DNA of 64,000 nt. Source: Gymnothorax reevesii (Eukaryota > Chordata > Actinopteri > Anguilliformes > Muraenidae). The position numbers and the translations under genes were made by a program. Where the stretch lies: NCBI GenBank assembly GCA_029721435.1, contig CM056584.1, positions 8,638,395 to 8,702,394 of the forward strand. Direction: 5' to 3'. How positions within the stretch are numbered: position 1 is the stretch's first letter; the number at the start of each line of letters is the position of its first letter. Shown one piece after another: positions 25,701 to 38,213 of the stretch. Below the pieces are notes generated by a model. It was not told the origin of the DNA. It saw only the letters and a program-made list of their open reading frames with translations, and did not search any database.

Positions 25701-26602
25701 AATGGAAATTGAGTGACATTAATGTTTTAATACTAATGCTAACATGCTAATGCTAGCGATCTAATGTGGGTGCTAATATCTGGTCATTTTCATACTGTAC
25801 CTGTCCTCTATGATGGGAGTATGGGATCAGATGGCATTTCAGCTTAACCCTGCGTGTGTAAAATGGAAATTGAGTGACGTTAATGTTTGAATACTAATGC
25901 TAACATGCTAATGCTAGCAATCTAATCTGAGTGCTAATATCTGGTCATTTTCATACTGTACGTGTCCTCTATGATGGGAGTATGGGATCAGATGGCATTT
26001 CAGCTTAACCCTGCTTGTGTAAAATGGAAATTAAGTGACGTTAATGTTTGAATGCTAATGCTAACATGCTAATGCTAGCAATCTAATGTGAGTTCTAATA
26101 TCTGGTCATTTTCATACTGTAAGTGTCCTCTATGATGTTAGTATGAGATCAGATGGCATTTCTCCTTCACCCTTCTTGTATTATGAGCAAATTGAGTAAT
26201 GTTAATGTTTCAATGCTAATGCTAACATGCTGATGCTAACATGCTAATGCTAGCGATCTAATGTGAGTGCTAATAGTTGGTCATTTTCATACTGTACGTG
26301 TCCTCTATGATGTTAATTGGAGATCAGATGGCATTTCAGCTTAACCCTTCTTGTATAATAAAAAAATTGAGAAATGTTAATGTTTAAATGCTAATGCTAA
26401 CATGCTAATGCTAGCGATCTAATGTGAGTTCTAATATCTGGTCATTTTCATACTATAAGTGTCCTCTATGATGTTAATAGGAGATCAGATGGCATTTCAG
26501 CTTAACCCTTCTTGTGTAAAATGGAAATTGTGTGACATTAATGTTTTAATACTAATGCTAACATGCTAATGCTAGCGATCTAATGTGAGTGCTAATATCT
26601 GG
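22697..26602. repeat. 3906-bp tandem duplication, copy 2
   Basis: Repeats 18791-22696 with about 0.1% difference by eye. At 26602 it returns to the normal order and continues m36, m1. The near identity, over a length that includes 24 distinguishable monomers, means the duplication is much younger than divergence between HOR units, or that it is an assembly artefact. Confidence 0.9.
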
Positions 26603-26671
26603 TCATTTTCATACTGTACGTGTCCTCTATGATGTTAATAGGAGATCAGATGGCATTTCAGCTTAACCCTG

Positions 26672-29600
26672 CTTGTGTAAAATGGAAATTTAGTGACGTT
26701 AAAGTTTGAATGCTAATGCTAACATGCTAATGCTAGCGATCTAATGTGCGTGCTAATATCTGGTCATTTTCATACTGTACGTGTCCTCTATGATGGGAGT
26801 ATGGGATCAGATGGCATTTCAGCTTAACCCTGCGTGTGTAAAATGGAAATTGAGTGACGTTAATGTTTGAATACTAATGCTAACATGCTAATGCTAGCAA
26901 TCTAATCTGAGTGCTAATATCTGGTCATTTTCATACTGTACGTGTCCTCTATGATGGGAGTATGGGATCAGATGGCATTTCAGCTTAACCCTGCTTGTGT
27001 AAAATGGAAATTAAGTGACGTTAATGTTTGAATGCTAATGCTAACATGCTAATGCTAGCAATCTAATGTGAGTTCTAATATCTGGTCATTTTCATACTGT
27101 AAGTGTCCTCTATGATGTTAGTATGAGATCAGATGGCATTTCTCCTTCACCCTTCTTGTATTATGAGCAAATTGAGTAATGTTAATGTTTCAATGCTAAT
27201 GCTAACATGCTGATGCTAACATGCTAATGCTAGCGATCTAATATGAGTGCTAATAGTTGGTCATTTTCATACTGTACGTGTCCTCTATGATGTTAATTGG
27301 AGATCAGATGGCATTTCAGCTTAACCCTTCTTGTATAATAAAAAAATTGAGAAATGTTAATGTTTAAATGCTAATGCTAACATGCTAATGCTAGCGATCT
27401 AATGTGAGTTCTAATATCTGGTCATTTTCATACTATACGTGTCCTCTATGATGTTAATAGGAGATCAGATGGCATTTCAGCTTAACCCTTCTTGTGTAAA
27501 ATGGAAATTGTGTGACATTAATGTTTTAATACTAATGCTAACATGCTAATGCTAGCGATCTAATGTGAGTGCTAATATCTGGTCATTTTCATACTGTACG
27601 TGTCCTCTATGATGTTAATAGGAGATCAGATGGCATTTCAGCTTAACCCTGCTTGTGTAAAATGGAAATTTAGTGACGTTAAAGTTTGAATGCTAATGCT
27701 AACATGCTAATGCTAGCGATCTAATGTGAGTGCTAATATCTGGTCATTTTCATACTGTACGTGTCCTCTATGATGGGAGTATGGGATCAGATGGCATTTC
27801 AGCTTAACCCTGCTTGTGTAAAATGGAAATTGAGTGAAGTTAATGTTGGAATACTAATGCTAACATGCTTATGCTAGCAATCTATTGTGAGTGCCAATAT
27901 CTGGTGATTTTCATACTGTGCGTGTCCTCCATGATTGGAGTATGGGATCAGATGGCATTTCAGCTTAACCCTGCTTGTGTAAAATAGAAATTGAGTGACG
28001 TTAATGTTTTAATGCTAATGCTAACATGCTAATGCTAGTGATCTAATGTGAGTGCTAATATCTGGTCATTTTCATACTGTACGTGTCCTCTATGATGTTA
28101 GGATGAGATCAGATGGCATTTCTCCTTCACCCTTCTTGTATTATAAGCAAATTGAGTAATGTTAATGTTTCGATGCTAATGCTAACATGCTGATGCTAAC
28201 ATGCTAATGCTAGCAATCTAATGTGAGTGCTAATACCTGGTCATTTTCATACTGTACATGTCCTCTATGATGGGAGTATGGGATCAGATGGCATTTCAGC
28301 TTAACCCTGCTTGTGTAAAATGGAAATTGAGTGACATTAATGGTTGAATGCTAATGCTAACATGCTAATGCTAGCTATCTAATGGGAGTTCTAATATCTG
28401 GTCATTTTCATACTATACGTGTCCTCTATGATGTTAATAGGAGATCAGATGGCATTTCAGCTTTACCCTTCTTTTGTAAAATGGAAATTGAGTGACATTA
28501 ATGTTTTAATACTAATGCTAACATGCTAATGCTAGCGATCTAATGTGAGTGCTAATATCTGGTCATTTTCATACTTTACGTGTCCTCTATGATGTTTATA
28601 GGAGATCAGATGGCATTTCAGCTTAACCCTGCTTGTGTAAAATGGAAATTCAGTGACGTTAATGTTTGAATGCTAATGCTAACATGCTAATGCTAGCGAT
28701 CTATTGTGAGTGCCAATATCTGGTGATTTTCATACTGTACGTGTCCTCTATGATTGGAGTATGGGATCAGATGGCATTTCAGCTTAACCCTGCTTGTGTA
28801 AAATAGAAATTGAGTGACGTTAATGTTTGAATGCTCATGCTAACATGCTAATGCTAGCGATCTAATGTGAGTGCTAATACCTGGTCATTTTCATACTGTA
28901 CATGTCCTCTATGATGGGAGTATGAGATCAGATGGCTTTTCAGCTTAACCCTGCTTGTGTAAAATGGAAATTTAATGACATTCATGTTTTAATGCTAATG
29001 CTAACATGCTAATGCTAGCGATCTAATGTGAGTGCTAATATCTGGTCATTTTCAAACTATACGTGTCCTCTAGGATGTTAATAGGAGATCAGATGGCATT
29101 TCAGCTTAACCCTTCTTGTGTAAAATGGAAATTGAGTGATGGTAATGTTTAAATGCTAATGCTAACATGCTGATGCTAGCGCTCTAATGTGAGTGCTAAT
29201 ATCTGGTCATTTTCATACTGTACGTGTCCTCTATGATGGTAATATGGGATCAGATGGCATTTCAGCATAACCCTGTTTGTGTAAAATGGAAATTGAGTGA
29301 CGTTAATGTTTAAATGCTAATGCTAACATGCTAATGCTAGCGATCTAATGTGAGTGCTAATATCTGGTCATTTTCATACTGTAAGTGTCCTCTATGATGT
29401 TAATAGGAGATCAGATGGCATTTCAGCTTAACCCTTCTTGTATAATAAAAAAATTGAGTAATGTTAATGTTTAAATGCTAATGCTAACATGCTAATGCTA
29501 GCGATCTAATGTGAGTTCTAATATCTGGTCATTTTCATACTATACGTGTCCTCTATGATGTTAATAGGAGATCAGATGGCATTTCAGCTTTACCCTTCTT

Positions 29601-32362
29601 TTGTAAAATGGAAATTGAGTGACATTAAAGTTTTTATACTAATGCTAACATGCTAATGCTAGCAATCTAATGTGAGTGCTAATATCTGGTCATTTTCATA
29701 CTGTACGTGTCCTCTATGATGGGAGTATGGGATCAGATGGCATTTCAGCTTATCCCTGCTTGTGTAAAATAGTAATTGAGTGATGTTAATGTTTGAATGC
29801 TAATGCTAACATGCTAATGCTAGCGATCTAATGTGAGTTCTAATATCTAGTCATTTTCATACTGTAAGTGTCCTCTATGATGTTAGTATGAGATCAGATG
29901 GCATTTCTCCTTCACCCTTCTTGTATTATGAGCAAATTGAGTAATGTTAATGTTTCATTGCTAATGCTAACATGCTAATGCTAGCGATCTAATGTGAGTG
30001 CTTATATCTGGTCATTTTCATACTGTACGTGTCCTCTATAATGTTAATAGGAGATCAGATGGCATTTCAGCTTAACCCTTCTTGTGTAAAATGGAAATTG
30101 TGTGACATTAATGTTTTAATACTAATGCTAACATGCTAATGCTAGCGATCTAATGTCAGTGCTAATATCTGGTCATTTTCATACTGTTCGTGTCCTCTAT
30201 GATGTTAATAGGAGATCAGATGGCATTTCAGCTTAACCCTGCTTGTGTAAAATGGAAATTTTGTGACGTTACTGTTTCAATGCTAATGCTAACATGCTAA
30301 TGCTAGCGATCTAATGTGAGTGCTAATATCTGGTCATTTTCATACTTTACGTGTCCTCTATGATGTTAATAGGAGATCAGATGGCATTTCAGCTTAACCC
30401 TGCTTGTGTAAAATGGAAATTTAGTGAGGTTAATGTTTGAATGCTGATGCTAACATGCTAATGCTAGCGATCTAATGTGAGTGCTAATATCTCTTCATTT
30501 TCATACTGTACGTGTCCTCTATGATGGGAGTATGGGATCAGATGGCATTTCAGCTTAACCCTGCTTGTGTAAAATGGAAATTGAGTGAAGTTAATGTTTT
30601 AATACTAATGCTAACATGCTAATGCTAGCGATCTAATGTGGGTGCTAATATCTGGTCATTTTCATACTGTACGTGTCCTCTATGATGGGAGTATGGGATC
30701 AGATGGCATTTCAGCTTAACCCTGCGTGTCTAAAATGGAAATTGAGTGACGTGAATGTTTGAATACTAATGCTAACATGCTAATGCTAGCAATCTAATCT
30801 GAGTGCTAATATCTGGTCATTTTCATACTGTACGTGTCCTCTATGATGGGAGTATGGGATCAGATGGCATTTCAGCTTAACCCTGCTTGTGTAAAATAGA
30901 AATTGAGTGACGTTAATGTTTGAATGCTAATGCTAACATGCTAATGCTAGCAATCTAATGTGAGTTCTAATATCTGGTCATTTTCATACTGTAAGTGTCC
31001 TCTATGATGTTAGTATGAGATCAGATGGCATTTCTCCTTCACCCTTCTTGTATTATGAGCAAATTGAGTAATGTTAATGTTTCAATGCTAATGCTAACAT
31101 GCTGATGCTAACATGCTAATGCTAGCGATCTAATGTGAGTGCTAATAGTTGGTCATTTTCATACTGTACGTGTCCTCTATGATGTTAATTGGAGATCAGA
31201 TGGCATTTCAGCTTAACCCTTCTTGTATAATAAAAAAATTGAGTAATGTTAATGTTTAAATGCTAATGCTAACATGCTAATGCTAGCGATCTAATGTGAG
31301 TTCTAATATCTGGTCATTTTCATACTATACGTGTCCTCTATGATGTTAATAGGAGATCAGATGGCATTTCAGCTTAACCCTTCTTTTGTAAAATGGAAAT
31401 TGAGTGACATTAATGTTTTAATACTAATGCTAACATGCTAATGCTAGCGATCTAATGTGGGTGCTAATATCTGGTCATTTTCATACTGTACGTGTCCTCT
31501 ATGATGGGAGTATGGGATCAGATGGCATTTCAGCTTAACCCTGCGTGTGTAAAATGGAAATTGAGTGACGTTAATGTTTGAATACTAATGCTAACATGCT
31601 AATGCTAGCAATCTAATCTGAGTGCTAATATCTGGTCATTTTCATACTGTACGTGTCCTCTATGATGGGAGTATGGGATCAGATGGCATTTCAGCTTAAC
31701 CCTGCTTGTGTAAAATGGAAATTAAGTGACGTTAATGTTTGAATGCTAATGCTAACATGCTAATGCTAGCAATCTAATGTGAGTTCTAATATCTGGTCAT
31801 TTTCATACTGTAAGTGTCCTCTATGATGTTAGTATGAGATCAGATGGCATTTCTCCTTCACCCTTCTTGTATTATGAGCAAATTGAGTAATGTTAATGTT
31901 TCAATGCTAATGCTAACATGCTGATGCTAACATGCTAATGCTAGCGATCTAATGTGAGTGCTAATAGTTGGTCATTTTCATACTGTACGTGTCCTCTATG
32001 ATGTTAATTGGAGATCAGATGGCATTTCAGCTTAACCCTTCTTGTATAATAAAAAAATTGAGAAATGTTAATGTTTAAATGCTAATGCTAACATGCTAAT
32101 GCTAGCGATCTAATGTGAGTTCTAATATCTGGTCATTTTCATACTATAAGTGTCCTCTATGATGTTAATAGGAGATCAGATGGCATTTCAGCTTAACCCT
32201 TCTTGTGTAAAATGGAAATTGTGTGACATTAATGTTTTAATACTAATGCTAACATGCTAATGCTAGCGATCTAATGTGAGTGCTAATATCTGGTCATTTT
32301 CATACTGTACGTGTCCTCTATGATGTTAATAGGAGATCAGATGGCATTTCAGCTTAACCCTG
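26672..32362. repeat. HOR unit 1 (35-mer, 5691 bp)
   Basis: First unit of the m1-to-m36 series: m1 at 26672 (GTGCGTGCT at 26749), next m1 at 32363. The length is 161 bp less than the standard 5852. The shortfall is one monomer, lost where m19 and m20 were fused (29598). Here m22 (29920) is already the 161-bp fused form and m25 (30403) is followed directly by m26 (30564), so the b block is absent. Confidence 0.88.
29598..29758. repeat. Hybrid monomer m19/m20 (one-monomer deletion)
   Basis: The front is m19 (CTTTTGTAAAATGG, GACATTAAAGTTTTTATAC) and the back is m20 (GCTAACATGC, GCTAGCAATCTAATGTGAG) instead of the m19 GCTAGCATGC and GTGGGTGC. In units 2, 3 and 4 the two monomers are separate. 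A one-monomer unequal exchange inside the 14-bp repeats explains it. Confidence 0.85.
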
Positions 32363-34150
32363 CTTGTGTAAAATGGAAATTTAGTGACGTTAAAGTTTGA
32401 ATGCTAATGCTAACATGCTAATGCTAGCGATCTAATGTGCGTGCTAATATCTGGTCATTTTCATACTGTACGTGTCCTCTATGATGGGAGTATGGGATCA
32501 GATGGCATTTCAGCTTAACCCTGCGTGTGTAAAATGGAAATTGAGTGACGTTAATGTTTGAATACTAATGCTAACATGCTAATGCTAGCAATCTAATCTG
32601 AGTGCTAATATCTGGTCATTTTCATACTGTACGTGTCCTCTATGATGGGAGTATGGGATCAGATGGCATTTCAGCTTAACCCTGCTTGTGTAAAATGGAA
32701 ATTAAGTGACGTTAATGTTTGAATGCTAATGCTAACATGCTAATGCTAGCAATCTAATGTGAGTTCTAATATCTGGTCATTTTCATACTGTAAGTGTCCT
32801 CTATGATGTTAGTATGAGATCAGATGGCATTTCTCCTTCACCCTTCTTGTATTATGAGCAAATTGAGTAATGTTAATGTTTCAATGCTAATGCTAACATG
32901 CTGATGCTAACATGCTAATGCTAGCGATCTAATATGAGTGCTAATAGTTGGTCATTTTCATACTGTACGTGTCCTCTATGATGTTAATTGGAGATCAGAT
33001 GGCATTTCAGCTTAACCCTTCTTGTATAATAAAAAAATTGAGAAATGTTAATGTTTAAATGCTAATGCTAACATGCTAATGCTAGCGATCTAATGTGAGT
33101 TCTAATATCTGGTCATTTTCATACTATACGTGTCCTCTATGATGTTAATAGGAGATCAGATGGCATTTCAGCTTAACCCTTCTTGTGTAAAATGGAAATT
33201 GTGTGACATTAATGTTTTAATACTAATGCTAACATGCTAATGCTAGCGATCTAATGTGAGTGCTAATATCTGGTCATTTTCATACTGTACGTGTCCTCTA
33301 TGATGTTAATAGGAGATCAGATGGCATTTCAGCTTAACCCTGCTTGTGTAAAATGGAAATTTAGTGACGTTAAAGTTTGAATGCTAATGCTAACATGCTA
33401 ATGCTAGCGATCTAATGTGAGTGCTAATATCTGGTCATTTTCATACTGTACGTGTCCTCTATGATGGGAGTATGGGATCAGATGGCATTTCAGCTTAACC
33501 CTGCTTGTGTAAAATGGAAATTGAGTGAAGTTAATGTTGGAATACTAATGCTAACATGCTTATGCTAGCAATCTATTGTGAGTGCCAATATCTGGTGATT
33601 TTCATACTGTGCGTGTCCTCCATGATTGGAGTATGGGATCAGATGGCATTTCAGCTTAACCCTGCTTGTGTAAAATAGAAATTGAGTGACGTTAATGTTT
33701 TAATGCTAATGCTAACATGCTAATGCTAGTGATCTAATGTGAGTGCTAATATCTGGTCATTTTCATACTGTACGTGTCCTCTATGATGTTAGGATGAGAT
33801 CAGATGGCATTTCTCCTTCACCCTTCTTGTATTATAAGCAAATTGAGTAATGTTAATGTTTCGATGCTAATGCTAACATGCTGATGCTAACATGCTAATG
33901 CTAGCAATCTAATGTGAGTGCTAATACCTGGTCATTTTCATACTGTACATGTCCTCTATGATGGGAGTATGGGATCAGATGGCATTTCAGCTTAACCCTG
34001 CTTGTGTAAAATGGAAATTGAGTGACATTAATGGTTGAATGCTAATGCTAACATGCTAATGCTAGCTATCTAATGGGAGTTCTAATATCTGGTCATTTTC
34101 ATACTATACGTGTCCTCTATGATGTTAATAGGAGATCAGATGGCATTTCA

Positions 34151-34160
34151 GCCTACCCTT
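34151..34160. other. Single-base deletion at the m11/m12 boundary
   Basis: Here the monomer end reads GCCTACCCTT where other m11 copies read GCTTTACCCTT. This one-base loss accounts exactly for the 5851-bp length of this unit against 5852 in the unit at 45032. Confidence 0.85.
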
Positions 34161-35126
34161 CTTTTGTAAAATGGAAATTGAGTGACATTAATGTTTTAAT
34201 ACTAATGCTAACATGCTAATGCTAGCGATCTAATGTGAGTGCTAATATCTGGTCATTTTCATACTTTACGTGTCCTCTATGATGTTAATAGGAGATCAGA
34301 TGGCATTTCAGCTTAACCCTGCTTGTGTAAAATGGAAATTCAGTGACGTTAATGTTTGAATGCTAATGCTAACATGCTAATGCTAGCGATCTATTGTGAG
34401 TGCCAATATCTGGTGATTTTCATACTGTACGTGTCCTCTATGATTGGAGTATGGGATCAGATGGCATTTCAGCTTAACCCTGCTTGTGTAAAATAGAAAT
34501 TGAGTGACGTTAATGTTTGAATGCTCATGCTAACATGCTAATGCTAGCGATCTAATGTGAGTGCTAATACCTGGTCATTTTCATACTGTACATGTCCTCT
34601 ATGATGGGAGTATGAGATCAGATGGCTTTTCAGCTTAACCCTGCTTGTGTAAAATGGAAATTTAATGACATTCATGTTTTAATGCTAATGCTAACATGCT
34701 AATGCTAGCGATCTAATGTGAGTGCTAATATCTGGTCATTTTCAAACTATACGTGTCCTCTAGGATGTTAATAGGAGATCAGATGGCATTTCAGCTTAAC
34801 CCTTCTTGTGTAAAATGGAAATTGAGTGATGGTAATGTTTAAATGCTAATGCTAACATGCTGATGCTAGCGCTCTAATGTGAGTGCTAATATCTGGTCAT
34901 TTTCATACTGTACGTGTCCTCTATGATGGTAATATGGGATCAGATGGCATTTCAGCATAACCCTGTTTGTGTAAAATGGAAATTGAGTGACGTTAATGTT
35001 TAAATGCTAATGCTAACATGCTAATGCTAGCGATCTAATGTGAGTGCTAATATCTGGTCATTTTCATACTGTAAGTGTCCTCTATGATGTTAATAGGAGA
35101 TCAGATGGCATTTCAGCTTAACCCTT

Positions 35127-35287
35127 CTTGTATAATAAAAAAATTGAGTAATGTTAATGTTTAAATGCTAATGCTAACATGCTAATGCTAGCGATCTAAT
35201 GTGAGTTCTAATATCTGGTCATTTTCATACTATACGTGTCCTCTATGATGTTAATAGGAGATCAGATGGCATTTCAGCTTTACCCTT
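35127..35287. repeat. A-run monomer type (m5, m18, m30, m35; b6, b14) with AATAAA
   Basis: Monomers of this type replace GTGTAAAATGGAAATTG with a head reading CTTGTATAATAAAAAAATTG. They hold a run of seven A (eight at 6161) and the hexamer AATAAA, the canonical polyadenylation signal, on the plus strand. Four such monomers recur per 36-mer. No gene is nearby, so this is a sequence coincidence unless the satellite is transcribed. Confidence 0.7.
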
Positions 35288-36414
35288 CTTTTGTAAAATG
35301 GAAATTGAGTGACATTAAAGTTTTTATACTAATGCTAGCATGCTAATGCTAGCGATCTAATGTGGGTGCTAATATCTGGTCATTTTCATACTGTACGTGT
35401 CCTCTATGATGGGAGTATGGGATCAGATGGCATTTCAGCTTAACCCTGCTTGTGTAAAATGGAAATTGAGTGACGTTAATGTATGAATACTAATGCTAAC
35501 ATGCTAATGCTAGCAATCTAATGTGAGTGCTAATATCTGGTCATTTTCATACTGTACGTGTCCTCTATGATGGGAGTATGGGATCAGATGGCATTTCAGC
35601 TTATCCCTGCTTGTGTAAAATAGTAATTGAGTGATGTTAATGTTTGAATGCTAATGCTAACATGCTAATGCTAGCGATCTAATGTGAGTTCTAATATCTA
35701 GTCATTTTCATACTGTAAGTGTCCTCTATGATGTTAGTATGAGATCAGATGGCATTTCTCCTTCACCCTTCTTGTATTATGAGCAAATTGAGTAATGTTA
35801 ATGTTTCATTGCTAATGCTAACATGCTAATGCTAGCGATCTAATGTGAGTGCTTATATCTGGTCATTTTCATACTGTACGTGTCCTCTATAATGTTAATA
35901 GGAGATCAGATGGCATTTCAGCTTAACCCTTCTTGTGTAAAATGGAAATTGTGTGACATTAATGTTTTAATACTAATGCTAACATGCTAATGCTAGCGAT
36001 CTAATGTCAGTGCTAATATCTGGTCATTTTCATACTGTTCGTGTCCTCTATGATGTTAATAGGAGATCAGATGGCATTTCAGCTTAACCCTGCTTGTGTA
36101 AAATGGAAATTTTGTGACGTTACTGTTTCAATGCTAATGCTAACATGCTAATGCTAGCGATCTAATGTGAGTGCTAATATCTGGTCATTTTCATACTTTA
36201 CGTGTCCTCTATGATGTTAATAGGAGATCAGATGGCATTTCAGCTTAACCCTGCTTGTGTAAAATGGAAATTTAGTGAGGTTAATGTTTGAATGCTGATG
36301 CTAACATGCTAATGCTAGCGATCTAATGTGAGTGCTAATATCTCTTCATTTTCATACTGTACGTGTCCTCTATGATGGGAGTATGGGATCAGATGGCATT
36401 TCAGCTTAACCCTG

Positions 36415-38213
36415 CTTGTGTAAAATGGAAATTGAGTGAAGTTAATGTTTTAATACTAATGCTAACATGCTAATGCTAGCGATCTAATGTGGGTGCTAAT
36501 ATCTGGTCATTTTCATACTGTACGTGTCCTCTATGATGGGAGTATGGGATCAGATGGCATTTCAGCTTAACCCTGCGTGTGTAAAATGGAAATTGAGTGA
36601 CGTGAATGTTTGAATACTAATGCTAACATGCTAATGCTAGCAATCTAATCTGAGTGCTAATATCTGGTCATTTTCATACTGTACGTGTCCTCTATGATGG
36701 GAGTATGGGATCAGATGGCATTTCAGCTTAACCCTGCTTGTGTAAAATAGAAATTGAGTGACGTTAATGTTTGAATGCTAATGCTAACATGCTAATGCTA
36801 GCAATCTAATGTGAGTTCTAATATCTGGTCATTTTCATACTGTAAGTGTCCTCTATGATGTTAGTATGAGATCAGATGGCATTTCTCCTTCACCCTTCTT
36901 GTATTATGAGCAAATTGAGTAATGTTAATGTTTCAATGCTAATGCTAACATGCTGATGCTAACATGCTAATGCTAGCGATCTAATGTGAGTGCTAATAGT
37001 TGGTCATTTTCATACTGTACGTGTCCTCTATGATGTTAATTGGAGATCAGATGGCATTTCAGCTTAACCCTTCTTGTATAATAAAAAAATTGAGTAATGT
37101 TAATGTTTAAATGCTAATGCTAACATGCTAATGCTAGCGATCTAATGTGAGTTCTAATATCTGGTCATTTTCATACTATACGTGTCCTCTATGATGTTAA
37201 TAGGAGATCAGATGGCATTTCAGCTTAACCCTTCTTTTGTAAAATGGAAATTGAGTGACATTAATGTTTTAATACTAATGCTAACATGCTAATGCTAGCG
37301 ATCTAATGTGGGTGCTAATATCTGGTCATTTTCATACTGTACGTGTCCTCTATGATGGGAGTATGGGATCAGATGGCATTTCAGCTTAACCCTGCGTGTG
37401 TAAAATGGAAATTGAGTGACGTTAATGTTTGAATACTAATGCTAACATGCTAATGCTAGCAATCTAATCTGAGTGCTAATATCTGGTCATTTTCATACTG
37501 TACGTGTCCTCTATGATGGGAGTATGGGATCAGATGGCATTTCAGCTTAACCCTGCTTGTGTAAAATGGAAATTAAGTGACGTTAATGTTTGAATGCTAA
37601 TGCTAACATGCTAATGCTAGCAATCTAATGTGAGTTCTAATATCTGGTCATTTTCATACTGTAAGTGTCCTCTATGATGTTAGTATGAGATCAGATGGCA
37701 TTTCTCCTTCACCCTTCTTGTATTATGAGCAAATTGAGTAATGTTAATGTTTCAATGCTAATGCTAACATGCTGATGCTAACATGCTAATGCTAGCGATC
37801 TAATGTGAGTGCTAATAGTTGGTCATTTTCATACTGTACGTGTCCTCTATGATGTTAATTGGAGATCAGATGGCATTTCAGCTTAACCCTTCTTGTATAA
37901 TAAAAAAATTGAGAAATGTTAATGTTTAAATGCTAATGCTAACATGCTAATGCTAGCGATCTAATGTGAGTTCTAATATCTGGTCATTTTCATACTATAA
38001 GTGTCCTCTATGATGTTAATAGGAGATCAGATGGCATTTCAGCTTAACCCTTCTTGTGTAAAATGGAAATTGTGTGACATTAATGTTTTAATACTAATGC
38101 TAACATGCTAATGCTAGCGATCTAATGTGAGTGCTAATATCTGGTCATTTTCATACTGTACGTGTCCTCTATGATGTTAATAGGAGATCAGATGGCATTT
38201 CAGCTTAACCCTG
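36415..38213. repeat. Sub-HOR: nested near-repeats within the 36-mer (m26-m30, m31-m36)
   Basis: m26-m27-m28-m29-m30 (819 bp) are matched in order by m31-m32-m33-m34-m35, and again by m1-m2-m3-m4-m5 of the next unit, with m36 matched by m6 and m1 by m7. m26 starts at 36415, m31 at 37234 (819 bp on) and the next m1 at 38214 (980 bp on). Shared words include GTGGGTGCTAATATC in m26 and m31, CGTGTGTAAAATGG with CAATCTAATCTGAG in m2, m27 and m32, and TAATAGTTGG in the three long monomers. The 36-mer thus grew partly by tandem multiplication of a 5- to 6-monomer module. Confidence 0.8.

Larger units (their letters stand above)
32363..38213. repeat. HOR unit 2: reference 36-mer, 5851 bp
   Basis: Monomer starts: m1 32363, m2 32524, m3 32685, m4 32846 (long), m5 33021, m6 33182, m7 33343, m8 33504, m9 33665, m10 33826 (long), m11 34001, m12 34161, m13 34322, m14 34483, m15 34644, m16 34805, m17 34966, m18 35127, m19 35288, m20 35449, m21 35610, m22 35771, m23 35932, m24 36093, m25 36254, m26 36415, m27 36576, m28 36737, m29 36898 (long), m30 37073, m31 37234, m32 37395, m33 37556, m34 37717 (long), m35 37892, m36 38053. 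It is one base short of 5852. Sample diagnostic words: m13 AAATTCAGTG, m15 TTTCAAACTATACG, m16 GATGGTAATG, m21 AAAATAGTAATTG, m24 AAATTTTGTGACG, m25 TCTCTTC. Confidence 0.9.

Noticed and set aside
18791..26602. Treating the 3906-bp duplication as certainly biological
   Set aside because: The near identity is also what a mis-assembly of a long HOR array would give; the sequence alone cannot distinguish the two. It is kept as a finding with that caveat.
28159..28190. CENP-B box in TTTCGATGC-type monomers (m10)
   Set aside because: The TTCG core is present in m10, but the required downstream CGGG at the right spacing is absent. The only CGGG words (GTACGGGATC in b7) lack TTCG upstream. No CENP-B box seen.
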